From NCBI GenBank assembly GCA_023212695.1, contig JALCCG010000444.1, forward strand, positions 1-11,826: DNA of 11,826 nucleotides. The letters are read 5' to 3'. The notes under the pieces were generated by a model. That model was not told the origin of the DNA, searched no databases, and saw only the letters and a program-made list of their open reading frames with translations. Position numbers and translations under genes: made by a program. This stretch comes from Sporisorium sorghi (lineage: Eukaryota > Basidiomycota > Ustilaginomycetes > Ustilaginales > Ustilaginaceae). Numbering within the stretch: position 1 is the stretch's first letter; each line of letters opens with the position of its first letter. This document shows, in pieces, positions 1 to 9,745 of this stretch.

Positions 1-258
1 CGAGATGGTCGAGTAGTTTCGAGGCGACCATGGATCCAGTCGGGGGGATGTGGGGAAGGGCGGTGTATCGAGGTTGTCGGGTATCTGCGCTGACGGCTGA
101 TGAGGAGGAGGAGGAGGAGGAGGAGGATCATCATGTGCGTCCTCCTCCAGATCGAACGGGTCCAGATCGGTGGCAGCCGCCTGTGATGTGTGTGTCGCTT
201 CCTCGGTTGCTGATGCAGAGGAAAGCTGAGGTGGCGAGTGTGGTGCCGTCGTCGACAT
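1..258 (-). CDS. N-terminal part of an unrecognised protein, cut by the window edge
   Basis: An open frame starts at the ATG at 258-256 and stays open for exactly 86 codons to the window edge, so the gene continues to the left. The start has A at -3 (context CACA-ATG). It is the first in-frame ATG after an upstream in-frame TGA near 337. The visible peptide is hydrophilic and rich in Ser, Thr, Pro and acidic residues. It begins MSTTAPHSPPQLSS, has an acidic patch (DLDPFDLEEDAHDD, about residues 31-44), then eight consecutive prolines encoded by (CCT)8, and ends near SPRLDPWSPRNYSTIS. It looks like a disordered N-terminal tail, and no domain or signal peptide is visible. A TTTGTTTCAG acceptor-like site lies about 35 nt upstream of the ATG and could mark a 5' UTR intron. 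The gene is divergent from the RPC31-like gene. Function unknown; the coding call rests on the open frame, start context and composition. Confidence 0.6.
   Translation of the reverse strand, partial: MSTTAPHSPPQLSSASATEEATHTSQAAATDLDPFDLEEDAHDDPPPPPPPPHQPSAQIPDNLDTPPFPTSPRLDPWSPRNYSTIS
103..126. repeat. (AGG)8 / (CCT)8 trinucleotide repeat
   Basis: Eight perfect AGG units on the plus strand. In the leftward partial gene they read as eight consecutive CCT proline codons, so the tract is in frame there and length change by whole units would only alter the polyproline length. Confidence 0.9.
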
Positions 259-668
259 TGTGCAGGTGTGATTTGCTACTGTGCTGACCTGAAACAAAGA
301 GCATAGACCGTTGATCGGTACGACTGTGCACGCGCTTACAGATCAGCGGTGAATGATCGATGTGGCATGACGGTGGAAGTGTGGAAGATCGATGACCACT
401 CTCGATGGGGATTAAGAGGATGTGATGGTGGCCAAGCAGAAGCGACTCCCCTTTGTGAAGAGTGCCAAATGGAAGTGATATGCGGGCTCGCTCTGACCAC
501 CTTGAATGCGTAAGCCGAGAGAGAGAGAGCAAGGCACGATTGCGCCAAATGAGAATGAATCTCGCAGTGGTGATGGTGGTGGGTTGGGTCGATGTTGCAA
601 TTTGACGAGCCCTGTCGATCCACCAAAAGGGAGATCTGAGCGCCAAAATCAACTCAACTCACGTGCCG

Positions 669-670
<2 letters not shown>

Positions 671-712
<42 letters not shown>
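671..712. repeat. (AGC)14 trinucleotide microsatellite
   Basis: Fourteen perfect AGC units. They are not inside any coding region I can support, since they sit in the divergent promoter region about 410 bp upstream of the RPC31-like start. Confidence 0.95.
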
Positions 713-1000
713 TAGCTGGTCGGTGACTTGATTTGGTGTGCGTGTCGAGTCGAGTGCGAGTTGCTGCTGCAGGGTCCTCTTTTCTTGCCATTTCGCCATC
801 GCTTACCCACACACACTGCGCTGATGCTGTCCCTGCAATTGAATTTGAATCGGCAATTTCGCATGCTCCTGCCGTGCCTCGACTGCGCCCAGTTTCTCCA
901 ACTTCATTCAACTTTTGCTCGCGTCAGGAGCTTTGAAAGGGGTGCTCAATCCCCGATCTGCGAGCTTGAACTCACCCGATCAGTTTGTGTCACTTCGACG

Positions 1001-1035
1001 CTTAATTTCGAGATTATATTTTTATTTTTATTTTG
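1001..1035 (+). promoter_or_regulatory. AT-rich TATA-like core promoter candidate for the RPC31-like gene
   Basis: A clearly AT-rich block in an otherwise GC-rich intergenic region, with TATATTTTTATTTTTATTTT beginning at about 1015. It lies about 100 bp upstream of the ATG at 1120. Between them is a pyrimidine-rich stretch (CTTCTTCCTCCTCCTCC) typical of fungal transcription start regions. The assignment rests on position and composition only. Confidence 0.3.
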
Positions 1036-1119
1036 TCACTCTAACTTCTTCCTCCTCCTCCATCGACCTTCCTCGATCAACCCTTTCCTGAGCACGACCT
1101 CGAGCACGCCTTGCACACC

Positions 1120-1920
1120 ATGTCACGAGGCGGTCGAGGCGGCTTCGGCCGCGGTGGTGGCAGAGCTGGCGGCGGTCCCGGCGGCGGTTCCAACATGCCA
1201 CCTATGGGTCTTAGCTTCCAAGAGCTCGGCAGCCTCGACAAGACGCCCTCCAAGCTATACCCGGAACCACCCACGGTTCCACGAATGGAGCGACCCGACG
1301 ACAAGGAGATCCGCTACGCCTCGTACCAGCTCATGTATCTGCAGGAGCAAAAGACTTCCGCCTACTGGCCAACGCTCGAGCAGAGGAAGCAGGGCGATCT
1401 CACTCGCTTCTCGGATCGATATCGTCCCGAGGCGCAGGAGCTGCCTTCGCTTAAGAGCATCAATCTGCAGAAAGAGGTGTTCCCGAAAGGGCTTTGGGAT
1501 TCGTTCATGGAGGGCGAGACGAAGCGAGAGGAGCTCAAAGGTAAGTTGCAAACCAAAATTCTCTTCAGATCCATACGATGAGAGTCACTGACTCTTTCTT
1601 CTCATCGACATGCACTGCGCAACAACAGCCAAGAAGAAGGCTCGTCGCAAGATCAACTGGGACTCGATCGACCTCGAAGATCGCGCTGGTGTAAGTTTGG
1701 CGCCCTTTCGCTTGACAGCTTCTACTCAGAGCTCCTTCGTTAACTGTTTCCTCTTCTACATCCACAGGCGGAAGACGATATCGGCGATGCTTCCTCCGAA
1801 CCCGACGATCTGGGCGACTACGAAGACGAGGTCGACGACGACTATGCCGAGAACTACTTTGACAATGGCGAGGACGACGACGTGGGCGACGACGATGGCG
1901 GCGAGCCCGCCTACGACTGA
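1120..1920 (+). CDS. RPC31: DNA-directed RNA polymerase III subunit, RPC31/RPC7 family
   Basis: Predicted subunit of RNA polymerase III (C31 of the C82/C34/C31 initiation subcomplex, POLR3G-like in animals), acting in the nucleus in tRNA and 5S rRNA transcription. Exons 1120-1540, 1629-1690 and 1768-1920 sum to 636 nt, giving 211 residues. Both introns (88 and 77 nt) start GTAAGT and end CAG, and intron 1 has a CTGAC branch-like site. Visible features in order: a Gly/Arg-rich N-terminus (MSRGGRGGFGRGGG, residues 1-25); a central conserved part with LPSLKSINLQKEVFPKGLWDSFMEG; a basic stretch, KKKARRKINWDSIDLED, across exon 2; and a very acidic Asp/Glu tail of about 50 residues (exon 3). This order of glycine-rich start, conserved middle and acidic tail is that of RPC31. 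The start at 1120 (CACACC-ATG) is preferred over an in-frame TTG at 1111. It lies in tandem with HEM2 downstream. Confidence 0.9.
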
Positions 1921-2275
1921 TTGTTTCTTCAATCTGCAGCATCTGTATTTGTATCTCTGCTCTCTTTCAACACGCATCCTTCAGCATCCCTGCAGCTTTG
2001 CGAGACGGTCCCGTTGCTCTCGAGCTGAGCAGGATGGTCTTGTCGATGAGCCTGCTGCTCCCGAAAAAAATTGCATGGATGTTACGTCGTCTCGATGAAC
2101 AAGTTGGCAAATTTCGCCCCTCGGCGTTGAGCACGAGCAAATTGCGAGTTTTGTGGAGAAGCGAAGAAGGCCGTCTCGCCAAGGACGGACGACATCGAAA
2201 CTCCTTCTTGCTGCCCTTGCTTCTTCTCATCGTATCCTCGATTCGCCCCCATTCACCCGCAATACCACTGCAAAC
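1921..2275 (+). other. Short tandem intergenic region between the RPC31-like gene and HEM2
   Basis: 355 bp hold the 3' UTR of the polymerase subunit gene and the promoter and 5' UTR of HEM2. The last 75 nt before the HEM2 ATG are pyrimidine-rich. I see no canonical AATAAA and no convincing small gene. Confidence 0.55.
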
Positions 2276-3524
2276 ATGAACTCTGATCTCAAGTAAGGAC
2301 CCTGGCTCACTTCCCTGCTTCAGCACGAGCAAGATATGCTGACTTGTTGCTCTTTCCTCCGTCTTCGACCAGCTCCATCCTGCATTCCGGCTATCAGCAT
2401 CCCGTCACCCGGGCATGGCAAAACCAAGGCCGAAACATCACCAAGTCCATGTTCATGTACCCGATCTTCATCACTGACGACCCCAACGCCCAAGTACCTC
2501 TCGCCCCCATGCCCGGTCAGTGTCGGTGGGGTGTCAATAAGCTCGAAGGCTTCCTCTCTCCTCTCGTCCAAAAAGGTCTCTCTTCAGTCATCCTGTTCGG
2601 CGTGCCCCTCCAGACGCCCAAGGACGCACGGGGCACGCTGGCCGACGACCCGAACGGCCCCGTGATCCAGGCCATCCAAGTGCTCCGCAAAGCGTTCCCC
2701 TCGCTCTACATCGCCACGGACGTGTGTTTGTGCGAATACACATCGCACGGGCACTGCGGTGTGCTGCACGATGACGGCACGATCAACAATCAGCCTTCGG
2801 TGGAGCGTCTTGCGCAGGTCGCCGTGAGCTATGCCAGGGCGGGCGCCCACTGCGTTGCGCCGAGCGATATGATGGACGGCCGCGTTAGAGCTATCAAGCG
2901 GGGCCTGGTCGATGCCGGGTTTGGCAACAAGGTGACGCTGATGGCGTACAGTGCCAAGTTTGCTAGCAGCTTGTATGGGCCATTCCGGTAAGTTCTCTTT
3001 CCGTTGCAGCAAATGGAATTCGTGTGTAGTACTGACGGAACTGCGTTTGGATCCGAACAGCGATGCGGTGGACTCGGCGCCGTCGTTCGGCGACCGGCGG
3101 TGCTACCAGCTCCCGCCGACCGCACGAGGGCTCGCGCGCCGTGCTATCCTCCGCGACGCCGCAGAGGGCGCCGACGTGCTCATGGTCAAACCCACTCTGC
3201 CCTACCTCGACATTGTCACCGAAGCACGCGACCTCGCCCCCAACCACCCGTTGGCGTGCTACCAGGTCAGCGGCGAATTCGCCATGATCCACGCAGGCGC
3301 CAAAGCAGGCGTCTACGAACTCCGCAGGATGGCAGAGGAGTCCGTACAGAGCATGGTGCGCGCCGGCGCCAACATCATCCTTAGCTACTTTACGCCGGAG
3401 TTCCTCGAGGTGAGTATCCGTTCAGCGTGGATGGAGGAGCGCGCAAAGTGGGAGTGCGGCTGACATTTGCGACTTGGTCTTGCTCGTTTTGCGGCAGTGG
3501 CTCGACGAGCCGACTATGCTGTGA
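2276..3524 (+). CDS. HEM2: Delta-aminolevulinic acid dehydratase (porphobilinogen synthase)
   Basis: Condenses two molecules of 5-aminolevulinate to porphobilinogen, the second step of heme synthesis, in the cytosol as a homo-octamer. Exons 2276-2292, 2373-2987, 3061-3409 and 3498-3524 sum to 1008 nt, giving 335 residues, the usual family length. All three introns (80, 73 and 88 nt) begin GTAAG or GTGAG and carry CTGAC branch sites. The zinc-site cysteines are C124, C126 and C134 in DVCLCEYTSHGHCG, so this is the zinc-dependent fungal/animal type. The two active-site lysines are K201 (LMAYSAKF) and K254 in GADVLMVKP, the family signature that forms the Schiff base. Other hallmarks are SVILFGVP, CVAPSDMMDGR, LYGPFRDA, CYQLPP and the C-terminal WLDEP. 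The first coding exon is only 17 nt and the last only 27 nt. The protein starts MNSDLNSILHSGYQHP. Every key residue I checked is present. Confidence 0.97.
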
Positions 3525-4218
3525 CAAAGGAGCGCGGTGATAAAGAATCTAGTACGGTGCAATCCAGCAACACCTCTCTTTGTATGCAACCCCTTATGAC
3601 ATTGATGTGTCGACTCTTGCTAGCAGGTGCTGAGCACGAGCTTGGCCTGTCAGCAGTCAAGGCTCAAGCTCATCAAAACCAACTCAGTCTGTTGAGCCCA
3701 GGTAAATGTGAGCAATGGCGTTGCGCAGTTGTGTCTTGCGGTGAGCGGTGGCGTCGCTGGACTTGCCCTTTGGGCCAACTCGGCAGAGGACCGAGACAAA
3801 GATGATTGGCCTCTGACGCTCTTTCTTGACACTTGGATGTGATGAGGCGCCGACAAGAACCCCCCTGGCTTGCATGCTATGGACTTGGTGAGCGTCAAAG
3901 GGGCACAGCGCATTCCGACGACTTGCTTGAGTCTCAAGGCAGCCCGATGTGAATCTTCTGACATTGACTTTGCCGATCGGGTCGCGGCCTTCTGTTTCGA
4001 CGACATCGGGGCTGAACTCTCATCTGTAGCAAGAATTGGCGAGCGAGCAGAATGCCGCAGTTATTGGATTCTCGAGATGATAAGCCTTTTGTCGCAGCTT
4101 CCGCTGCACGAGTGCATGACAAGCGAGTCGGAGAGCATTCTTTTTGAAGTTAAAGAAGCCTACGCGATGGTCGTGGAATCAAGATTTGCGACACAGCGCG
4201 CGTGCTCTGCACTCTCGG

Positions 4219-4260
4219 CCAAGCCAAGCCAAGCCCAAAAAAAATAATAATAATAATAAT
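4219..4260. repeat. Compound simple repeat: (CCAAG)3, A tract, (AAT)6
   Basis: Three CCAAG units (4219-4233) are followed by an A8 tract (4237-4244) and six AAT units (4243-4260). It is intergenic and stands out in base composition from the GC-rich surroundings. Confidence 0.85.
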
Positions 4261-4423
4261 TTGCTGTTTTCTTTGGCGACGCGCAACCGAGTTTTCGTCA
4301 GTCCGCCAAGCCTGGATCTCCTTCCTGCATCATCCCACTGTCTGTTTGTAGGCACAATGCTGTACGTACATGCAATACAGTAGTACATTTGGTGAATGCG
4401 TCGTGTCGACTTCAGGCCTGGTC

Positions 4424-4442
4424 GTGTGTGTATGTGTGTGTG
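4424..4442. repeat. Imperfect (GT)n microsatellite
   Basis: GT dinucleotide run with one interruption (GTGTGTGTATGTGTGTGTG), intergenic. Confidence 0.85.
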
Positions 4443-4740
4443 TCACACTGTCGACGTGGTTCTCGCCTCGGCCTCGGTCTGACGACTGTTCGATTTGCCG
4501 ACTTCTGCTAGCCTAAGCTTTCTTGCACGATCCGCAATTGGAACAAACACATCAGACTGAGCTCGTGAGTCCACGATTGGCGGCTGGTCCTCAATCAGCC
4601 AAAAACCCTGATTGTACCATTTTTTTCCAGGCACGCACACAAGCGACGTACCAATGCCGTGGTGACTGGCCAAAATCTTGCTTCCCGCTTCCATGTCACA
4701 TGACACTTCTCGCAAGTCGGCCCCTCCTCTTGCTTTGATC

Positions 4741-6372
4741 TCCCACTACACCATAGCCGCACCACAGATCGATAGGTGAGTGCAAGAGTTTTCCGCCCCC
4801 CAGTCTCGCTGTCAGTATCTATCGTCTTTGAGCTCCCCCGCGTGTCGTCTGTTGAGCCAACATGTAGTCTTTCTCTCAGCGAAGCAAGCGTCTCGCGCGA
4901 CGCCCCCCCACATAGACAGCCACACAAGTCTGTTTGCGCTCCGAACACGCTTCTCTGGCCGACTCGCCAGACGCAGAACAAGCTGATCTGTGCTGCTCGG
5001 GCAAAAGCACATGATCTTGGACCACGCCGCCAGCATTGTGCACGAGCCTATTGTTGCTCAGGCCTTTTGTCCCCCTTCCTTTTCGTCGACGCGTTTCGAC
5101 ACCAGCCCGCCTCACCGGTCGCTCTTGGTCCAGCTGTCATTGCAGCTACCGCCTTCGCAAACGAGGCATTTGCGATCCGACTCTGATGCAGCGCCTGCGA
5201 CGCTTAGATCATGGCCCTTCCGAAAAGCATTCGCGCTCGACCACGCCACCGTAGTGACGCATTGCCTGCCTGCCCGCTTGTTCATCGGTGCACCTAGCTT
5301 GTCCCATTGTGTCCAAGTACAAGCACTTGCTTGCCAAGCCAAGTCGCAGACTTCATACGCACTCTTGCTAACTACAGCAGCTGTGCACGGCTGTCCTATT
5401 GTTTTCGACGCCGTGCAGAAAATTGAACGAGTCTCTCGAGTCTCTCCTCTGAGCCCTCTGCCCGGACGCATACGGCTCGTTGTTTCCTCCTGCATCGCTA
5501 GGCAGGCGTTTCAAGGTGCTGCCTCGCTTGCCTTTACTTTCTACCGAACCACCAAATCGTGGTTTAGCCGTATCGACCCTACGCCTGCCGGCCTTTCTTG
5601 TCCTACATCGACAGCCACACTGGCGAGTCGTCCGTTCCGGTTGTGATCGCTGGCCGACAACAACAACAACCACCTTCCCAACTCGTGCGCTCTCTCCGAC
5701 TCTCTTTCTTCAAAGCTGACCAACAGCTCGACATCTTTGAATCTCCTTCCGTCGGCTTTGTTGCTCGCTTCTTCTCCCTTCCCTTCCTGGATGGCAAATG
5801 CCCTCCTGGTTGCCCTGGTTGCTCCTGCTGCCTTTCGTCGTTGTTCGTCCTTGCAAAGTTCGCCTTCGTCCCTCTTTCACCGCCACCGTTCGAGCAAGCC
5901 AGCGATCAACACAGCAAACGAATCTCTCCTTCACCAGAGTCGTCTTTTTACAACCAACGCCGGCAGAAGCTTTTGCTCTCCTTGCCACCTTGGCATCGTT
6001 CCGACTGCCTTTGCCATCACCAGAGTCGTCACCATCATCTACATCTCCTTCATCTGCAGTCGGAGCAAACGCAGGCGTCGTCATCAAGTGTTCGTCGCAC
6101 CTTCTCCAAATTTCGGGTGCACTCTGGCTTTCATCTCCTCGCCCTGCTTAATCTTCACCTTGCTTCATTTTGTCTCCACTCTCCCTCGACTATCTCGACA
6201 CGCCGACACGCATCTCTACCAACACCGCCTCTGATTCTCTCTTCAGCGGCCAGCTTCATGGTTCCTGCGTCACCATCGTGTCGCCACACTTGAACCGCCA
6301 CAGCTCTGCTGCCGGTTCCGGCGTCTCCCAAACCAGCCGATAGTGCTCGACATCCCCCGTGTGCGGCTAGTC
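4741..6372 (+). promoter_or_regulatory. Long pyrimidine-rich promoter/5' leader region of the zinc-cluster gene
   Basis: About 1.6 kb upstream of the transcription factor ATG is strongly C/T-biased on the plus strand, most markedly from about 5670 to 6340. Open frames here are rich in Leu, Ser, Pro and Phe, as expected from the base skew, and their extents follow the skew rather than any motif. A good donor-like GGTGAGTG lies at about 4775, and a (CAA)n stretch at 5658-5671. I interpret the region as promoter plus a long, perhaps spliced, 5' UTR with several short upstream ATG frames. The transcription start cannot be placed from sequence. Confidence 0.4.
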
Positions 6373-9273
6373 ATGCCCAGTCAGGATGGCACTGGCCCCG
6401 AATCCAGATCGAAACCTCTGAGTAGCGGCCAAGCTCGACCAGTCGACACCGCTTCACCTCTTCTGGGTCCCGCCGTTGCGTATCGCCACACAGACTCGGG
6501 CCTGTTTGACCCGACGACGCCACATGACTCAGCAGAAACACACGACGACACATCGGATACAGTCGCCAAGGGTGGCAAATCCAAGCCGTCCGACACGCTT
6601 CGTCGTTCTCAGGCTTGCCTCGCATGTCGTAAGAGGAAACTTCGCTGCGATGCCAAGAAGCCTACTTGCACTCGATGCGAAAAGGCATGGCTCGCCTATC
6701 ACCCAGCCGCCGACCCGGGCAATTCCTCTTCGATGAGCCCGCCGCCTTGCGAGTACGACACGTCTCTTCTGGCTAAGATCTTCAAGACGAGCAGCTCGGA
6801 TCCATGTCCTTCCGCATCGACTTCATCTCCAGTAGCGACTCGATCTCGTGACGCGCTCGACGAGACTCAGGGCGAACAGCTGTTGGAAGAGAACGAGCAA
6901 CTTCGGGCACAAGTCTCTTTCCTCCAACGCAGGTTGCGGCAAACCGACAGCGTGGCTGGGGCAACAGCATCTAGAGACAACTTTGGACATGAGCAGCGCA
7001 CCGACCCGCTGCAAGCTGGCTCTTCGACGATCAACGCTTTCGAGCTGTCCATCCACGCGCTCTCCGGAGAGACACGGAGCGATGCTCCGCCTCTCAAACG
7101 TGTCAAGCCTTCCACCATCAGCGACGTGGGCAGAGACGGTGCGAGGTTAAACCTCGACGGATCTGCTGTTCAGTCGTGGCCAGCAGGGGTGAGCCGCGAC
7201 AAGACGCCAAGCTTGACCTCGTCGCATCACTTGCAAGCTACGAGTGCCGCTGGTGCCTCGGCGATCGTTCCTTCGGTTTTGAACTGGAGAACCTCCGTAT
7301 CAGGGCCAGGAGCAGCACCGACCGGCTGGGCGACGCCTACACACTACGGCAGCCATCCGACCTCTTGCTCGCCTCGCACCGCCATTGCACCCTTGGACAA
7401 CATCCCGCCACCGCCTTTGCCTGGCAGACAAGTGCTGGTTCGGCTCATCGGCGCTTGCTGTCACGACTCGTGGCTCTTCTCTGCGATCAACACGCATGCA
7501 CTGAGCGACGTGGCTGCGCTTCTCGAGACATCGCCCAGCGTTGACAACGACTACTTGATAGCGCAGGCACTCATGTTGGCGTGCGTGGCGACGGGCCTGC
7601 CGCTGCTGGGCTCTGCATCGTCCAAAGGCGCGCGCTCTTCCTCGATCTTCACTAGCATCGACGATCTGTTGCGCGCCCACGTCCAAGCCGAGCTTGTTAG
7701 TCTCGACAGCCCAGCGTGGACTCCCATGGTGACAAGACTCTACGCCGACGCTGCGCGCGACCTCGTCAACCAAGCGCAGGCAAAGTCGGCCGGCTTCCTC
7801 ACGCCTGCCATGCTCATTGCGCGAGTTCTGCTCGTCGAAATCTCGCTCGGCCAGTCGACAACGTGCTCGGCGCAGGCCGACTTGGCCTCGGCAGCATCAG
7901 ACGCGCGGCTCTTGCATTTACACAGCGCCGTCGCTGGAGCGCATCCTCGGCTGTCGGCCGGCCAGGCGCGCTCGTCGCACCTTGCTAGGGCGCTACGTGG
8001 TCTGATGCAGAGCAAGGAGGAAACGATGGCGTTCTGGAGCTTGTTTCTGCAAGACTGCTTCCAGAGTCGCTTGGCTCTGTTACCCGTGACGATCGAGCGG
8101 CAGAGCATCCGCACCGGCTTTCCTCGGCTGACCGATGGCGACGCCAGCAGCAGCTCGATCCGACGCGACCTGGACGAAGTCGAGGCCTATCTGAAGCGAC
8201 GTCGCGGTCTGCCTCTGCTGGAGCCTCTGGACACAGCCATGTCGCTGCTCGTCAAGACCAGCCTGGTACTCGACGAATGCTGCGAATACAACCTTGCGGC
8301 TCGTCAGCAAAAGGCGTCGCTCGACGCGAGTGCCAGCTCACGAGGGCAGCGCGACCAAGCCTTCCTCGCGGCGCACGATAGCATCCGCAACTCGCGCATG
8401 ATGCTGACGCAGTACGACGACCGCACCATCGCGCGATCCGAGAACATCACCGGCGGCAGTAGCGGCGGCGGCGCGAACAGCAGCAGCACCAGCAGCCCGA
8501 GATCGCGCGAAACCCTCGTCCAAACACTGCTAGTTCAGGACAAGCTGCGCTTCGCCGCCGAGCTGACGCATCACATGGCGGTGCTAAGCCTGTTTGAGAC
8601 CGAGATCGACGTCGCAATCCCACCACAGATGCAAGAAAGCGGCGGCGCGGCCGAGGCGCGCGGTATGATCAGCAATGCGGCCGTGTGGCTCTCGCGACTA
8701 GCGGGGATGGCGTTGCCGGGCGGCGGCGGCGGAGGCGGCGCGTCGCTGCTGTTCGGGCTGCCGTCATTTTGCTCGCTGGCGTTGTTCGTCGCAGCTCGGT
8801 GGCTGTTGTATCTGCAAGTGGTTGAGGCGGAACGGTATCGGGCGGATGTTTCCACGTTGGTGCTGGCGCTCAGTCAGCGTGGCGAGCGGTATGGCCGGGA
8901 TGGTGAGTACGAAAAGCACACACTCCGCCTTCGAGAGCAGTACTGACAAGTCGATAACTTTTTGCGGCTAACAGAAGCATACGCCAAAGCCATCGTGGCT
9001 CTGCAAAGGGAGTGCGAGTTCTACGACCGCATCTGCATCTCGCCGTTCACCTGGCCGATCGAGGCGATTTCGGAATTCATCCCACTAACCGCCGCCGCTC
9101 AAGACCCGGACGCAGCAGGAGCAGGAGCAGGAAGCGTAGGACGCGCAGGTGGCGGGCAGCAGCGCGCACCCGTGGCGACGCAACCCGTTGAATCTGGCTT
9201 CGTATCCATCGCCACGTTGGCCGCGGCGGTCGATGAGGCGGCGGTGCTTCAGATGGCTAGTGGTGCTCCGTAA
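6373..9273 (+). CDS. Zn2Cys6 fungal-specific transcription factor
   Basis: Predicted nuclear DNA-binding regulator; its target genes are unknown. Exons 6373-8902 and 8975-9273 give 2829 nt and 942 residues. The 72-nt intron runs GTGAGT to CTAACAG, with CTGAC at about 8943. The zinc cluster is at residues 82-126: ACLACRKRKLRCDAKKPTCTRC supplies C82, C85, C92, C99 and C102. The only candidate for the sixth ligand is C126 in PPPCEYD, giving CX2CX6CX6CX2CX23C with an unusually long last loop. A heptad-like coiled coil follows (LLEENEQLRAQVSFLQRRL, about residues 170-190), then a disordered Ser/Pro-rich linker. A fungal_trans-like middle homology region spans about residues 345-600 and includes WLFSAINTHAL and FWSLFLQDCFQSRLALLP. 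Near residue 780 is a glycine run before a hydrophobic segment. An in-frame TAG at 6340-6342 limits upstream extension; the ATG at 6373 has G at -3. The C-terminus is Ala/Gly-rich. Confidence 0.92.
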
Positions 9274-9344
9274 GAGGCGCGATTTTTTGGGTCTCTCTCA
9301 CTCTCTGCAATGGAGAAGTATCGGAAGGGTCACACATAGAGTAT

Positions 9345-9745
9345 TTAGAAGCATAGAAGCATTTTACAATCTACCTCACTTGATTGCTTTATCTCATTCG
9401 AGGTCAGGGCTTCCGGCTGTAGCTTTGTATTGGATGAGCCTTTGTCCTTTCGACGAGAAAGAGGTGGCTCGCGCTCCCGAGGGTCTTCCTCGTCTGCAAA
9501 GAGGCATAGAAGCATTCTGCAATCTACATCACTTGATTCAACTTGACTTCTACTTTGACCCCATTCGAGGTCAGAGCTTCGGACTACAGCATTGGCATTG
9601 GCTGAATGAGCCTTTTAAGGGTGGCTCGGAGTTGCTCATCACGCCCCGAGGGTCTTGCTCGTCTACATCGAAGCATTTCGGGTTCTACATCAATGGTGTC
9701 ATCACGCCGCGCAGCGTCTTTCTCGTGCTGGTTTCGGTCGACTTG
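9345..9745. repeat. Diverged tandem repeat array of about 150-160 bp period
   Basis: GCATAGAAGCATT occurs at 9351 and again at 9504, and GAAGCATT recurs at 9670. Each is followed by related sequence: CAATCTACCTCACTTGATT then CAATCTACATCACTTGATT in the first two copies, and CTACATCAATGG in the shorter third. ATTCGAGGTCAG appears in copies one and two, and CCCGAGGGTCTT followed by CTCGTCT at about 9477 and 9649. A weaker further copy, CATCACGCC...GTCTTTCTCGT, lies near 9700. About 2.3 to 3 copies are visible with many substitutions and indels. One open frame (9149-9838) crosses the array but the copies are not all in the same phase, so I regard it as non-coding or long dead. Confidence 0.75.

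Larger units (their letters stand above)
259..1119. other. Divergent intergenic region between the leftward partial gene and the RPC31-like gene
   Basis: 861 bp lie between two divergent start codons and presumably hold both promoters. I see no convincing gene here: the longer open frames have low-complexity or Arg/Ser-rich translations without recognisable motifs. The stretch contains an (AGC)14 microsatellite, a GAGA run near 520-530 and an AT-rich block near 1001-1035. A pyrimidine-rich segment follows and leads to the RPC31-like start. Confidence 0.6.
3525..4740. other. Gene-poor intergenic region downstream of HEM2
   Basis: About 1.2 kb containing the HEM2 3' UTR and then sequence in which I recognise no gene. 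The longest plausible ATG frame, 3870-4247 plus (125 codons), encodes nothing familiar and ends inside a TAA-rich microsatellite. Short tandem repeats cluster at 4219-4260 and 4424-4442. I saw no tRNA-like B box or other RNA gene. Confidence 0.5.

Noticed and set aside
131..652. 173-codon minus-strand open frame across the left intergenic region
   Set aside because: It overlaps the partial gene in another frame on the same strand. Its translation is Arg/Ser/His-rich and shows no motif.
654..911. Minus-strand frame with a poly-cysteine tract
   Set aside because: The cysteines are the (AGC)14 repeat read in one frame; nothing else supports coding.
3870..4247. 125-codon plus-strand ATG frame after HEM2
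   Set aside because: Its amino-acid composition is plausible, but I see no motif, no supporting splice structure and an end inside a microsatellite. It could be real only with transcript or conservation evidence.
4990..5646. 218-codon plus-strand frame upstream of the transcription factor
   Set aside because: It starts at an ATG but has no recognisable domain. Its Leu/Ser/Pro/Ala-rich content follows the strand skew of the region.
5598..6293. 231-codon plus-strand frame in the leader
   Set aside because: It opens at TTG rather than ATG, and its Ser/Leu/His/Pro-rich translation reflects C/T bias.
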